Positions 51,885 through 60,807 of a DNA stretch of 64,000 nucleotides are shown here, in pieces. The notes under the pieces were generated by a model. It did no database searches, was not told the DNA's origin, and was given only the letters and a program-made list of their open reading frames with translations. A program made the translations under genes and the position numbers. Source of the stretch: Thiorhodovibrio litoralis (GTDB lineage Bacteria > Pseudomonadota > Gammaproteobacteria > Chromatiales > Chromatiaceae); assembly GCF_033954455.1 (NCBI RefSeq), contig NZ_CP121473.1, forward strand, positions 1,660,501 through 1,724,500. The letters run 5' to 3'. Positions within the stretch are counted from its first letter, which is position 1, and each line of letters starts with the position of its first letter.

Positions 51885-53624
51885 ATGGCAATCAAAGACC
51901 GCAACCATCACCGGCTGGCCCGCAAGCATGCGCCCACCCTGACCAACTGGCAGCCGAGGGCTGCGGAGCGCCAAATCGCAGCCGATGACAAGATGGTCGA
52001 TTGCGGCTGGGGGCGGCTGATCTTCGGTCAGACTTTTTCTGACCTGGAACAACTCGCCCGCACCCTGCAGGAGGAACGCTCCGGCAAGCGCGATGTGGCG
52101 CTTTACCTGCGCGATCCGCACGTGGTGCTGTCCTTCGCCCCTCAGGACTTGTTTCTTGATCCCTCACACACCTTTCGACTCTGGCTCGAGCGCTACCATT
52201 ACTCCTCGCGCCGGCCCAAGGGCTTTGTGGTGCGGTTGCTCAATAGCCGCAGCGATGCCGAGGCGATTCACCGGCTTTATTGTGCCCGCAAAATGGTGCC
52301 GCCGCCGCCGGAGTTCATCTGGGAGAATCATGCCTCCAAGGTGCTGCATTTCTGGGTGGCGGAAGACGAGCAGGACGGCGCTATTCTGGGCGCGGTCAAT
52401 GGTGTTGATCATGTCGAGGCGTTCGGCGACCGCGAGAACGGCGCCAGCCTCTGGGCGCTGGCGGTGGACTCCCAGGCGCCTTATCCCGGCATCGGCGAGA
52501 CCCTGGTACGTCAGGTGGCGGAGTTTTTCCAGGCGCGCGGGCGGGCGTTTCTTGACCTCTCGGTGATGCACGACAACAAGCAGGCGATTCGCCTGTACGA
52601 GAAGCTCGGCTTCGAGCGCGTGCCGGTGTTTGCGCTCAAGAACAAAAACGCCTTCAACGAGCCCCTGTTTATCGGCAGGCAGCCGGCGGCCGATTTGAAT
52701 ATCTACGCCGGCATTATCGTCAACGAGGCGCGTCGGCGCGGCATTGGCACCGAGGTCATCGACGCCGAAGGTGGCTATTTCGCCTTGAATCTTGGCGGGC
52801 GGCGCATCGTCTGCCGCGAGTCCCTGAGCGAGCTGACGACAGCGGTGGCCATGAGCCGCTGCGATGACAAGTCCGTGACCCATCGGATGTTGCGACGCGT
52901 GGGTCTGCGTGTGCCGGAGCAGATCAAGGTCGAGGCGCTCGATCAGGCCGAGGCCTTTCTGTCCAAACGCGGCAGCGTGGTGGTCAAGCCCACGCGCGGT
53001 GAGCAGGGTGCCGGCATCAGTGTCGATGTGCGCGACGCCGCCGAGCTGGAGCGCGCCATCAAGCGCGCGCGACGGATTTCCGACACGGTGATTCTGGAGG
53101 AATTCGTCAGCGGTGATGATCTGCGCGTGATTGTGATCGACTTCGATGTGGTGGCTGCGGCCATTCGCAAGCCAGCGCAGGTGATAGGCACCGGCCGCCA
53201 TAAAGTGGGCGAGCTGATTCATCTGCAAAGCCGTCGGCGGCGCGCTGCAACCGGCGGGGAGAGCGCGATTCCGCTCGATGATGAGACCGAACGCTGTGTC
53301 GTTCAGGCCGGTTACCGCATGGACGACATGCTGCCCTATGGCGAAGTGCTGCAAGTGCGCAAGACAGCCAACCTGCACACCGGCGGGACCATTCATGACG
53401 TGACAGCCAAACTGCACCCGGACCTGAAAAAGGCCGCCAGGGCTGCCGCGCGTACCCTGGACATCCCGGTGACCGGGCTCGATTTCATCGTTCCCTCGGT
53501 CAGCGAGCCGGAATATGTCATTATTGAGGCGAATGAAAGGCCGGGACTGGCCAATCACGAGCCCCAGCCGACGGCTGAGCGCTTCGTCGATTTGCTGTTC
53601 CCGCAGACTGTTACCCGCCCATAG
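51885..53624 (+). CDS. ngg: N-acetylglutaminylglutamine synthetase
   Basis: 579 residues from the ATG at 51885 with a GGAGACC ribosome site. An N-terminal GNAT acetyltransferase region (about 90-260, L-W-A-L-A-V-D-S-Q-A-P-Y-P-G-I-G-E-T-L-V) is fused to a C-terminal ATP-grasp ligase (about 290-575, with V-V-V-K-P-T-R-G-E-Q-G-A-G-I and I-I-E-A-N-E-R-P-G). The GNAT half acetylates glutamine and the ATP-grasp half joins the second glutamine. The product is amidated by the upstream enzyme. Confidence 0.93.
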   Translation: MAIKDRNHHRLARKHAPTLTNWQPRAAERQIAADDKMVDCGWGRLIFGQTFSDLEQLARTLQEERSGKRDVALYLRDPHVVLSFAPQDLFLDPSHTFRLWLERYHYSSRRPKGFVVRLLNSRSDAEAIHRLYCARKMVPPPPEFIWENHASKVLHFWVAEDEQDGAILGAVNGVDHVEAFGDRENGASLWALAVDSQAPYPGIGETLVRQVAEFFQARGRAFLDLSVMHDNKQAIRLYEKLGFERVPVFALKNKNAFNEPLFIGRQPAADLNIYAGIIVNEARRRGIGTEVIDAEGGYFALNLGGRRIVCRESLSELTTAVAMSRCDDKSVTHRMLRRVGLRVPEQIKVEALDQAEAFLSKRGSVVVKPTRGEQGAGISVDVRDAAELERAIKRARRISDTVILEEFVSGDDLRVIVIDFDVVAAAIRKPAQVIGTGRHKVGELIHLQSRRRRAATGGESAIPLDDETERCVVQAGYRMDDMLPYGEVLQVRKTANLHTGGTIHDVTAKLHPDLKKAARAAARTLDIPVTGLDFIVPSVSEPEYVIIEANERPGLANHEPQPTAERFVDLLFPQTVTRP

Positions 53625-53662
53625 CGGAGCAGTCCCTAACAGATTATTGGCGAGGTTCCCGT

Positions 53663-54772
53663 TTGAAGCAGCTCCCGATCGATCTCGAGTACTTGCAGGA
53701 TATTCTGTTCAAACTCTTATTTACCCCAAGCCCCGCCGGCTACACCGACCGCGTGGTGCATCTGGTTTGCGAGGAGCTAGAGCGCCTGGGTGTGCCTTTT
53801 GAGTTGACCCGTCGAGGTGCGATTCGCGCGACGCTCAAGGGCGAGGCCGAGCGCCCGAACAAAGCCGTGGTGGCCCACATCGACACTCTGGGCGCCATGG
53901 TCAAGGCGCTCAAGCCCAACGGTCGCCTGGAACTGGTGGCGGTCGGTCACTGGAATTCGCGTTTCGCCGAAGGCGCGCGCTGCACCTTGTTCACTGATAT
54001 TGGCCAGCACCGTGGCACCATTTTGCCGCTCAAGGCCTCAGGGCATACCTTCGGGCCGGAAATCGACAACCAGCCGGGCGGCTGGCAAAACGTCGAGTTT
54101 CGCATCGACGAGCGGGTGGCCAATCTGGGCGATCTGCTGCAACTTGGCGTGCATGTCGGGGACTTCGTCGCCATCGACACCCAGCCCGAGATCACCCCCA
54201 CCGGGTTCATCAACTCCCGTCATCTCGACGACAAGGCCGGTGCTGCGGTGCTGCTGGCGGCGGTCAAGGCCACGGTGGAAAATGACGTGCGCCTGCCGGT
54301 CAACTGCCATCCGCTGTTTACCATCTCGGAAGAAATCGGCTCGGGTGCCTCAGCGGCCCTGCATCAGGACGTGGCCGAGATGCTGACGATTGACAACGGC
54401 ACCACGGCACCGGGTCAGAACTCCAGTGAATTTGGCGTCACCATTTGCATGGCCGACATGGGTGGCCCCTTCGATTACCACCTGACCCATCGCATCATTC
54501 AGATTTGTCAGGAGTTTTATATTCCCCACCAGCGCGACATCTTCCGCTACTATCGCTCCGACAGTGCCGCCGCGCTGGAGGCGGGTAACGATGTGCGCAC
54601 AGCGCTGGTGACCTTTGGGATCGATGCCTCGCATGGCTACGAACGCATTCATCAAGACGCGCTCGAATCCCTCGCCGAGTTGGTGGCCATCTACATGCAG
54701 AGTCCGCCGCTTTACGCCCGTGATCGTTACGAAATGGGGCCGCGCGCCGGGTTCCCGACGGTGCCGGGTTAG
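53663..54772 (+). CDS. NAGGN-system M42 family peptidase
   Basis: 369 residues from a TTG (a GAGG site lies seven bases before). M42/M20-type metal ligands are visible: V-V-A-H-I-D-T-L-G near residue 70, S-R-H-L-D-D-K-A-G near 193 and T-I-S-E-E-I-G-S-G near 225. It lies 38 bases after ngg and is the usual third gene of this osmolyte operon; it may hydrolyse the solute or its precursor when osmolarity falls. The TTG start implies weak translation. Confidence 0.9.
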   Translation: MKQLPIDLEYLQDILFKLLFTPSPAGYTDRVVHLVCEELERLGVPFELTRRGAIRATLKGEAERPNKAVVAHIDTLGAMVKALKPNGRLELVAVGHWNSRFAEGARCTLFTDIGQHRGTILPLKASGHTFGPEIDNQPGGWQNVEFRIDERVANLGDLLQLGVHVGDFVAIDTQPEITPTGFINSRHLDDKAGAAVLLAAVKATVENDVRLPVNCHPLFTISEEIGSGASAALHQDVAEMLTIDNGTTAPGQNSSEFGVTICMADMGGPFDYHLTHRIIQICQEFYIPHQRDIFRYYRSDSAAALEAGNDVRTALVTFGIDASHGYERIHQDALESLAELVAIYMQSPPLYARDRYEMGPRAGFPTVPG

Positions 54773-54874
54773 CGGTTCGACTGCCACAGCCGCTGCTTTG
54801 GCGGCTGGCAAGTGCTCCGGATCACTTGCGCCATCACTTGCCCTGGGCCATGGGCAGCGCAAATGTGGCGTCGA

Positions 54875-55798
54875 TCAGCCGGTCGGCAAATCGCGATGGT
54901 CGAGGAAGTTGCGGCGGAACTGATCGCACTTGCCGAGCAGATCGCGCGCACTCTTGGGCATGGGCACGCGGGCGCGCACAATGTTGGTCACCAGCGCAGT
55001 GCCGGCCGTGAGAATCCGATTGCCCTCCTGAGCTTCGTGAATTTCCTTGAGGGACGGGGCGGGCGATAGTCGTGGCTGGATGTTCTGCAGGCGGTCGCGC
55101 GCCACCACAAAGGCTGGCCAGACCTTGAAGATAGCCGTGTCGGTGCGCAATATTTCCGTCTTGCTCTTGGCCGCCTGGGCAAATTCAAGTAACAGCGGTT
55201 TGATATTGGGCATCTGGGTGCTGCCCTCGAAGGTTGCCATCAGGGTTGCGCTAATGCGGTCGACATCACGCATGGTCTGGGCGATCTTGATGTAGCGGCT
55301 CTCGTAGAAGGCGGAGATGGGCTGACTGAAGGCCTTGAATGGCTCACCCCAGAGTTCGTCGATGCCTTCATCCCCACCGCGATGACGCACCATCTGCCCC
55401 AGGTCCAGTGCCTCGAGCAGATAATCGCCGCATTCGCGCATCAGGGCATTATCCGGCTCGATCTCGACACCATCGGCCTGTAGTTCCACCAGTTTGGTGA
55501 AGATGGCCGTGGCGCGGTTGAACAATGCACCGGCGAGCATGGCGCCGTTGACGCGTTTGCGTTCCGGGTCGGTCTCGCGCTGATAGGCCTCGCGCGCCTC
55601 GGCCAGGCGGATGCCCGGGATGTTGATCCCATGCTCGACATGGTTGAACAGACGCCGCGTCAGCGCCTCGATCAAGCCTTTTTTGGCCTCCAGGCTCTCG
55701 GCCGGGGGCTCATAGTGCTTGATCCAGTACCCGTCATAATAAATGCAGGTGCGGTTGTCGATTTCCGCGATGGTTCCGTTGCTGGTAGCCTGACTCAT
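54875..55798 (-). CDS. Conserved-looking hypothetical protein
   Basis: 307 residues, soluble, no signal peptide. The N-terminal 40 residues (I-D-N-R-T-C-I-Y-Y-D-G-Y-W-I-K-H-Y-E-P-P) are followed by an almost fully helical chain. I do not recognise a family. Composition is normal for the genome and the gene has a good coding appearance, so it is likely real. It converges with the NAGGN operon and diverges from the transglycosylase. Its helical, charged nature would fit a binding or scaffold protein. Confidence 0.7.
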   Translation of the reverse strand: MSQATSNGTIAEIDNRTCIYYDGYWIKHYEPPAESLEAKKGLIEALTRRLFNHVEHGINIPGIRLAEAREAYQRETDPERKRVNGAMLAGALFNRATAIFTKLVELQADGVEIEPDNALMRECGDYLLEALDLGQMVRHRGGDEGIDELWGEPFKAFSQPISAFYESRYIKIAQTMRDVDRISATLMATFEGSTQMPNIKPLLLEFAQAAKSKTEILRTDTAIFKVWPAFVVARDRLQNIQPRLSPAPSLKEIHEAQEGNRILTAGTALVTNIVRARVPMPKSARDLLGKCDQFRRNFLDHRDLPTG

Positions 55799-56043
55799 GG
55801 GCGGGCGACAACTCTAAAATGCACGGCAAAAGGCTGTACGTTGCGGGCGAAATGTCTTGAGAAATTGCTCTCGGCAGAGGCATTGTCCGCGCGTCACTCG
55901 GGGCAATGCAAGTCGCTTGTAATGCCGGTCGCACGCGGCGGATTGGCCTGGGCCGCTACTCAGGCTATGATGCGGCCAAAGGCCGTGGTTGCCAAACGAT
56001 TATTGTGACTGGAGTCCGGCATAACACAAGCGAAGGTGATTGG

Positions 56044-56865
56044 ATGGCGAATAGAGACTTCAAAAATCGGATCGCCCGTGACGCCGTCGCGATGCTGTTC
56101 CTCTCGGTCGGTCTGACCGCCCCAGTGCTGGCTGACGCATCCGCGAAAAAGCCACTCGAGGCGGCAAGCCCCGAGCCTGCCGCTGCAAGCCAGCCAGCGG
56201 CCTTGCCAAAGCCGCCGGACAAGCCTGTGCCGAGTCGTGACGAGCTGGTCAAACTGGTCGATCGCATGGCGGCAAAATATGGGCTGGACGCCTCGCTGGT
56301 GCATGCCATCGTGCGCGCGGAGTCGAACTACAACCCACATGCCGTCTCGCGCGCCGGCGCCGTGGGGCTGATGCAGGTGATGCCGGAAACCGCCGCTGAC
56401 TATGGCGTGACCTCGAGGGAAAAGTTGTTCGATCCCACCATCAATGCCCAAACTGGCTCGCGCCATCTCAAACGCCTGCTCGGCAAGTACAGCATCGGCA
56501 AGGCGGTGATGGCCTACAACGCGGGTGAGGGAGCGCTCGAGCGCAGCAATGGCTTTGTCACCTATCCAGAAACCCAGGTCTACACCTATCGGGTGCTGAC
56601 AACCTATCTGCGCGGCAAAGGCATTAAGCCCTACTCGCCAGAGGCGCAGAAATTGACGGGTATCACCTTGACACCGGCCATGGCGCGGGCGGACTCTGGG
56701 GTAAAGAGTCGGGTCAACCGGCAGCTTTCGCGCTTGCGCCTGCGCCTGGAGCCGACCTGGGTTACCAGTCCGCTGTCGAAGAATGCGCTCGACCCCAGCT
56801 TGCATCGCGTCGGGCCCAAGAGTAAGCCTATGATTGTGCTCGAGAGGCCGAAGGTGATGCGCTAG
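56044..56865 (+). CDS. Lytic transglycosylase (SLT family)
   Basis: 273 residues from the ATG at 56044, with AAGGTGA upstream. A signal peptide ends near residue 28 (A-P-V-L-A-D-A), followed by a Pro/Ala linker. The SLT domain (about 70-190) has the catalytic Glu in V-R-A-E-S-N-Y-N-P, G-A-V-G-L-M-Q-V-M-P, and A-Y-N-A-G-E-G. It cuts the glycan strands of peptidoglycan in the periplasm. The C-terminal 80 residues are basic and unstructured-looking. Confidence 0.92.
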   Translation: MANRDFKNRIARDAVAMLFLSVGLTAPVLADASAKKPLEAASPEPAAASQPAALPKPPDKPVPSRDELVKLVDRMAAKYGLDASLVHAIVRAESNYNPHAVSRAGAVGLMQVMPETAADYGVTSREKLFDPTINAQTGSRHLKRLLGKYSIGKAVMAYNAGEGALERSNGFVTYPETQVYTYRVLTTYLRGKGIKPYSPEAQKLTGITLTPAMARADSGVKSRVNRQLSRLRLRLEPTWVTSPLSKNALDPSLHRVGPKSKPMIVLERPKVMR

Positions 56866-57073
56866 CGCGGAATGCTGGCGCTCGCATCGGCGTCGAAGCG
56901 CGCCGGTTTTTTGACGGCAGTGCCTTGCCAGGACCGGCAAGCCGCTGCCGAAAACCCGACGGATGTACTGCTTGACTGTAATAGGCTCTTGATTTGTAAA
57001 TAAAAATAAAATTGGCACGCTTATCGCTTCCTCGCTGGCAAACACGAAACCGCCAGCCATCGAGGAAACCGTG

Positions 57074-58060
57074 ATGAGCGCTGCCAACCAAGCCGAAACC
57101 CCGAACCTTTCTCTGGTCGCCTCCAATGCCGCGCTGAACCTGCAGCCGCGCGAAAGCATCGACGGCGTCGAGTTCCTGCAGGCCATCACCGCATCACTCG
57201 ATCTCGAACATGTCGTGCCGACCGTCATGGGCTATCTCAGTGAGCTGGTCGCGTTGCGCTCCTGGGAATACGCATTCCAGTCCGCCGAGCTCGATGCGCC
57301 GCAGTGCCTGTTGAGCGAGGGCAAGGTCGACCGCCATCGGTTGGAGTACTCCCTTGGTTCGGATGGTCAGCCCATGGGCCATCTCACGGTCACCCGCGGT
57401 CGCCGGTTCTCCGAGCGGGAGCAGGAAAAAATCGAAAGCCTGCTTGGCCTGGCTGCCCCGGCACTGCGCAATGCGCTGCGCTTTCGCGAGCTCAGCCAGC
57501 AGCTTGAGACCGACCCCATGACCGGGCTCGGCAACCGCCGCGCGCTCCACACCCAAGGCGAACGCTGGTTGGCCGACAGCCTGCGTCAGCATCGCCCGCT
57601 GACCATGCTGGCGCTTGATCTCGACCGCTTCAAACCCATCAACGACCAGTTCGGTCACCCCGAGGGCGACTACCTGCTGTGCCAAGTGGCGCGGGTCCTG
57701 CGCGAACATACTCGCCCGTCGGATGTCTGCGTGCGCATGGGTGGGGATGAGTTCGTCGTGCTGCTGCCGGGTGCCGACCTGACTTGCGCCATGGATTGTG
57801 CCGAGCGCATCCGTCAGGCCATCGGCCAGATCCAGTTGTCAGCGCCTGAAGCCGTCGGCGTGCGCGTCAGCGCCAGTATTGGCCTTGCCATGCATCATGA
57901 AGGCATGAGCCTCGATCAGCTCTATGACCAGGCCGACAACGCCCTCTACGGCGCCAAGCGCGCGGGCAGCGACCGGGTACTGGCCGGTGGCCGCAGCTCT
58001 GCCGCTAAAGTCGAGCCACGTCCCGAGCCGCGCCCCGAACTGCGCGCGGTTGCTGGCTGA
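57074..58060 (+). CDS. Diguanylate cyclase
   Basis: 328 residues from the ATG at 57074 (GAGGA seven bases before; a GTG three bases upstream is also in frame). A GAF-like N-terminal domain (about 35-145) leads by a short helix to a GGDEF domain with intact R-M-G-G-D-E-F near residue 222 and an R-P-S-D inhibitory site five residues before it. So it should make c-di-GMP and be product-inhibited. No membrane segment. The C-terminal 25 residues are Pro/Arg-rich. Confidence 0.93.
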   Translation: MSAANQAETPNLSLVASNAALNLQPRESIDGVEFLQAITASLDLEHVVPTVMGYLSELVALRSWEYAFQSAELDAPQCLLSEGKVDRHRLEYSLGSDGQPMGHLTVTRGRRFSEREQEKIESLLGLAAPALRNALRFRELSQQLETDPMTGLGNRRALHTQGERWLADSLRQHRPLTMLALDLDRFKPINDQFGHPEGDYLLCQVARVLREHTRPSDVCVRMGGDEFVVLLPGADLTCAMDCAERIRQAIGQIQLSAPEAVGVRVSASIGLAMHHEGMSLDQLYDQADNALYGAKRAGSDRVLAGGRSSAAKVEPRPEPRPELRAVAG

Positions 58061-58222
58061 TTCCAGCCTGCCAAGTCCTCGCCTGGCCACCCGCGCGATC
58101 AAGCCGGGTGGTCAGGCTCGGCCGGGCTCTCCGGCCATTTTTTCCAGATTCTTGCTTCCAGGTGCGCTCGTCCCGTCGCGACCGACCAGCTTCGTGTAGC
58201 CAGCCGGCTCGCACTCTTGGGC

Positions 58223-58936
58223 TCAACCCCACCAATCACAGGTGACCCAGTCCGCGGTTGGCGGCAAGTCGCGGCTGGCAACGGCACAGATCGCGTCCGC
58301 GCGCGGCCGGGCATGGGCCACGCGGATATCCGGCGCGTCGCGCTCGCGATGTCCCGCCAGTCCGCGACCGTCGCGCTTCACGCGTGCCTCCATCTCTGTC
58401 CAGGCGGTGTAAAAGGCGAGCAGCTGCTGTTCGCCGCCGAGTTGGCACAAACGCCGATGCTCGGCCGCGCCAAACATGCGCTCGGCCACCGCCAGCGGAT
58501 CGACACGCGCCCGCACAATCTCGGCATCGACGCCGACCGGTTCATCCATGCGCGCGGCGAGCAGCGTCAAATCGCCGGTGGTACTGAGATTGAACGCAAG
58601 CCCCGTGGCTGGTGCCTTGATAAACGGCTTGCCCGTCGGGGAATAATCAAAGGTTATCGCCTCGGGGGCGCAGCCCAGATAAGCGCCAAGAATTTGACGA
58701 CTGGCAAGATGCGACAAGAAAAACCGCCGCCGAAGATGCGCCAGCCGCAGCCGCTGTCCGCGCGCCAGCTCGACGGGGGAGAGAATGCGCTCGCACCGCG
58801 CCACCAAGGCGTCATCGATCGTGTCGGCATCAATGCGCCAAAGATGCAAGGCGCCAGGATGCAGGTCGGGCGGCTTAGCGCGCCGCCATGCGATTAGCGC
58901 AGCCGGGTCGTCGGGGACCGAGGTGAATTCCGTCAT
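58223..58936 (-). CDS. 4'-phosphopantetheinyl transferase
   Basis: 237 residues, Sfp type length. Typical motifs: R-R-F-F-L-S-H-L-A-S-R-Q-I-L, Y-S-P-T-G-K-P-F-I, F-N-L-S-T-T-G-D-L (a Thr where His is more usual in F-N-x-S-H-S), V-G-V-D-A-E, and W-T-E-M-E-A-R-V-K-R with the W-x-x-K-E-A-like helix in an altered form. The altered F-N-L-S-T-T and E-M-E-A may change activity. It would attach phosphopantetheine to carrier proteins. It lies 25 bases downstream of the endopeptidase gene and shares its strand. Confidence 0.85.
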   Translation of the reverse strand: MTEFTSVPDDPAALIAWRRAKPPDLHPGALHLWRIDADTIDDALVARCERILSPVELARGQRLRLAHLRRRFFLSHLASRQILGAYLGCAPEAITFDYSPTGKPFIKAPATGLAFNLSTTGDLTLLAARMDEPVGVDAEIVRARVDPLAVAERMFGAAEHRRLCQLGGEQQLLAFYTAWTEMEARVKRDGRGLAGHRERDAPDIRVAHARPRADAICAVASRDLPPTADWVTCDWWG

Positions 58937-58961
58937 GGCGCCGCGCGCGCAAGCCGCTAGC

Positions 58962-59999
58962 TTAGCTTCCGCTGGCCGGATTTCCGGTCAGCAGCCAGTC
59001 GCGGACCTGGCGCGAGTCGCTGACCCGGGCCCAATGCGCCGATGCATCGAGGAAGATCATGATCACCGGGCGGTTGTCGAAGCGCGCCTGCATCGCCAGG
59101 CAGTAACCGGCCTCATTGATGAACCCCGTCTTGCTCACGTCCAGGTGCCAATCGGAATTTCTGGCCAGCGGGTTGCTGTTGCGATAGCGCAGTGGGGTTC
59201 CGTCGGCAAAGGGCCGGACTGTCATCTCGCCGCGGGCGGTGATCTCGCGGATGAACGGATAAGTGGCCGCGGCCCTGACCAGCTTGACCAGATCCTCGGC
59301 GCTGGAGCGGTTATTGCCATTGAGTCCACTCGAATCGGCGAAATGGGTATGGTGCATTCCGAGTGACTTGGCCTTGCGGTTCATGGCGTCAATGAACGCT
59401 GGAGTGCCGCCGCGAAAGGTCGTCCGGGCGAGGGCATGCGCGGCGCGATTGTCCGATGACATCACCGCAACAGCGATCATCTCGCCGCGCGACAGCCGCG
59501 CCTCATTGATGCGCAAGCGCGATCGGCTGTTGCGCAGTCGATCACGGTCGGCGTCGACGATGGTGATTCGCGTCTGCATGGGCACCCCGGCATCCAACAC
59601 CACCATGGCGGTCATCAACTTGGTAATGGACGCGATGGGCTTGATCTGAGCGGCGTTCTTGCTATAGAGCCGCGTGCCGTTCCCGTCGACGATCAGGGCG
59701 CTGGCGGCGTTGAGGTTCAGCAGGGATGGATCGCGTTGCCTCCATTGACTGGACTTGGGCAGCAACAGATTCTCGCGTATCCAATCGTCCAGCTCCGAGC
59801 GTGAATTGCTTTGCGCTCCCGTTTGCAGACTAGTCGCGCGAAAGGTCTGGGGCGGCGACACCACGGCGAATTGATCATCTGGACGTGATGCGCATGCGCC
59901 AAAGCCCAGCGTCAGAACCGCGAGCAGGGCGATCAAGCCCCCGCGTCGAACCGGGTGCCTGGACAAGCGAACAAAACAAAAGTCGGCAATGTCGTGCAT
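58962..59999 (-). CDS. pbpG: D-alanyl-D-alanine endopeptidase (penicillin-binding protein 7 type)
   Basis: 345 residues. An N-terminal membrane/lipoprotein-like segment ends with L-G-F-G-A-C-A-S near residue 36, so it may be lipid anchored. The S11 peptidase motifs are present: S-I-T-K-L-M near 128 (SxxK), S-S-D-N-R-A near 185 (SxN), and S-K-T-G-F near 290 (KTG). It cleaves peptide cross-links in peptidoglycan. Upstream lies about 470 bases with no intact gene. Confidence 0.9.
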   Translation of the reverse strand: MHDIADFCFVRLSRHPVRRGGLIALLAVLTLGFGACASRPDDQFAVVSPPQTFRATSLQTGAQSNSRSELDDWIRENLLLPKSSQWRQRDPSLLNLNAASALIVDGNGTRLYSKNAAQIKPIASITKLMTAMVVLDAGVPMQTRITIVDADRDRLRNSRSRLRINEARLSRGEMIAVAVMSSDNRAAHALARTTFRGGTPAFIDAMNRKAKSLGMHHTHFADSSGLNGNNRSSAEDLVKLVRAAATYPFIREITARGEMTVRPFADGTPLRYRNSNPLARNSDWHLDVSKTGFINEAGYCLAMQARFDNRPVIMIFLDASAHWARVSDSRQVRDWLLTGNPASGS

Positions 60000-60032
60000 G
60001 ACAGCCTCGATGAAGACGAAGTCAGGATACTA

Positions 60033-60067
60033 ACGCTCATGGTTACGGCCACCCTGGAGGATGAAGC
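60033..60067. repeat. Dispersed 35-bp repeat, copy A
   Basis: Starts ACGCTCATGGT and ends GGAGGATGAAGC; the same sequence with a few changes lies at 63222-63257. Both are in intergenic DNA, downstream or between genes. Confidence 0.75.
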
Positions 60068-60105
60068 CTGTTGGTTCACGGTAAGGAAATCCAAGGGACC
60101 ATTCT

Positions 60106-60282
60106 GGTGTCGACGAGCAGGCTCGTGCCGAAGCGCCGCGGGTGGGAGAGAAAAAAGGCACAGCCGCGTTGCACCAAGGTTTCACTATGAGGAGTCTTGT
60201 CGACATAGCATTAGCCGCCGCCTTCGCGCATCTTGCGAAACGTCTGGACGCTGATCGGCAGCGGCGGCAGCGTGGTGGACAT
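60106..60282 (-). pseudogene. 5' remnant of an AAA-ATPase_like gene
   Basis: From the ATG at 60282 the minus strand encodes M-S-T-T-L-P-P-L-P-I-S-V-Q-T-F-R-K-M-R-E-G-G-G, a stop, and then in the same frame C-Y-V-D-K-T-P ... F-F-L-S-H-P-R-R-F-G-T-S-L-L-V-D-T. This is the opening of AAA-ATPase_like proteins, whose Walker A is R-P-R-R-F-G-K-S; here Lys is Thr. The match ends at about 60106. So the gene has a nonsense codon, a lost Walker A lysine and a missing 3' end. The intact gene at 47493-49097 belongs to a different subgroup. Confidence 0.75.
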
Positions 60283-60471
60283 GGCAGAGGCTCCTGATCA
60301 GTACATCGCCTTCCTATTCTCCATCACCGCCGTGCAGGATACCACCGGCTGGGCGCCGAGCCCCGGCGCATCGCCTGACTGGGGGCGGGCTGCTGTTTGG
60401 GCAGGCCCCGGGATCACCGAGCGCGATCCAGGGCTGTGCGTGATCCGCCTGGTCGGGGATAATGCCGGGCT

Positions 60472-60756
60472 ATGAATGCGTCTTTTCATGCTTCATCGGC
60501 GGCGGCTGACCAGGCTCGGGGGGCAACCCGTGCGTCCGGGTCAGGGTCGTTACCCGAGCCGGCCGCGTTGCTTGATGCGGCGATTGAGGCGATTTGCCAG
60601 AAGGGCTGCCGTCAGGTGCATCGCGACATCGAACGCCTGGCATCTGGCGAGCTCTTGCCCGAGGCCAAGGGGCTTGATGCCCCGCAGCGCGAGCAGTTGC
60701 TTGCGGAGTTGCGTGCCATCATGGCTGTCTATGGCGAGCGCTGCGGCCTCGAATGA
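60472..60756 (+). CDS. Small hypothetical protein upstream of tex
   Basis: 94 residues. The N-terminal 30 are Ala/Ser/Gly-rich. The rest is a helical domain (L-D-A-A-I-E-A-I-C-Q-K-G-C-R-Q-V-H-R-D-I and R-E-Q-L-L-A-E-L-R-A-I-M-A-V-Y). Its codon use is like its neighbours. It lies 50 bases before tex in the same direction. I recall no name for it. Confidence 0.65.
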   Translation: MNASFHASSAAADQARGATRASGSGSLPEPAALLDAAIEAICQKGCRQVHRDIERLASGELLPEAKGLDAPQREQLLAELRAIMAVYGERCGLE

Positions 60757-60807
60757 CTGAATAAACATCCATCCACCAGAATCCATTCATCGGAACCCAA
60801 GCATCCC

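Noticed and set aside
60233-60475. 80-codon plus-strand frame before the small tex-upstream gene
   Set aside because: Its first part is antisense to the AAA-ATPase_like remnant and the rest shows no protein features.
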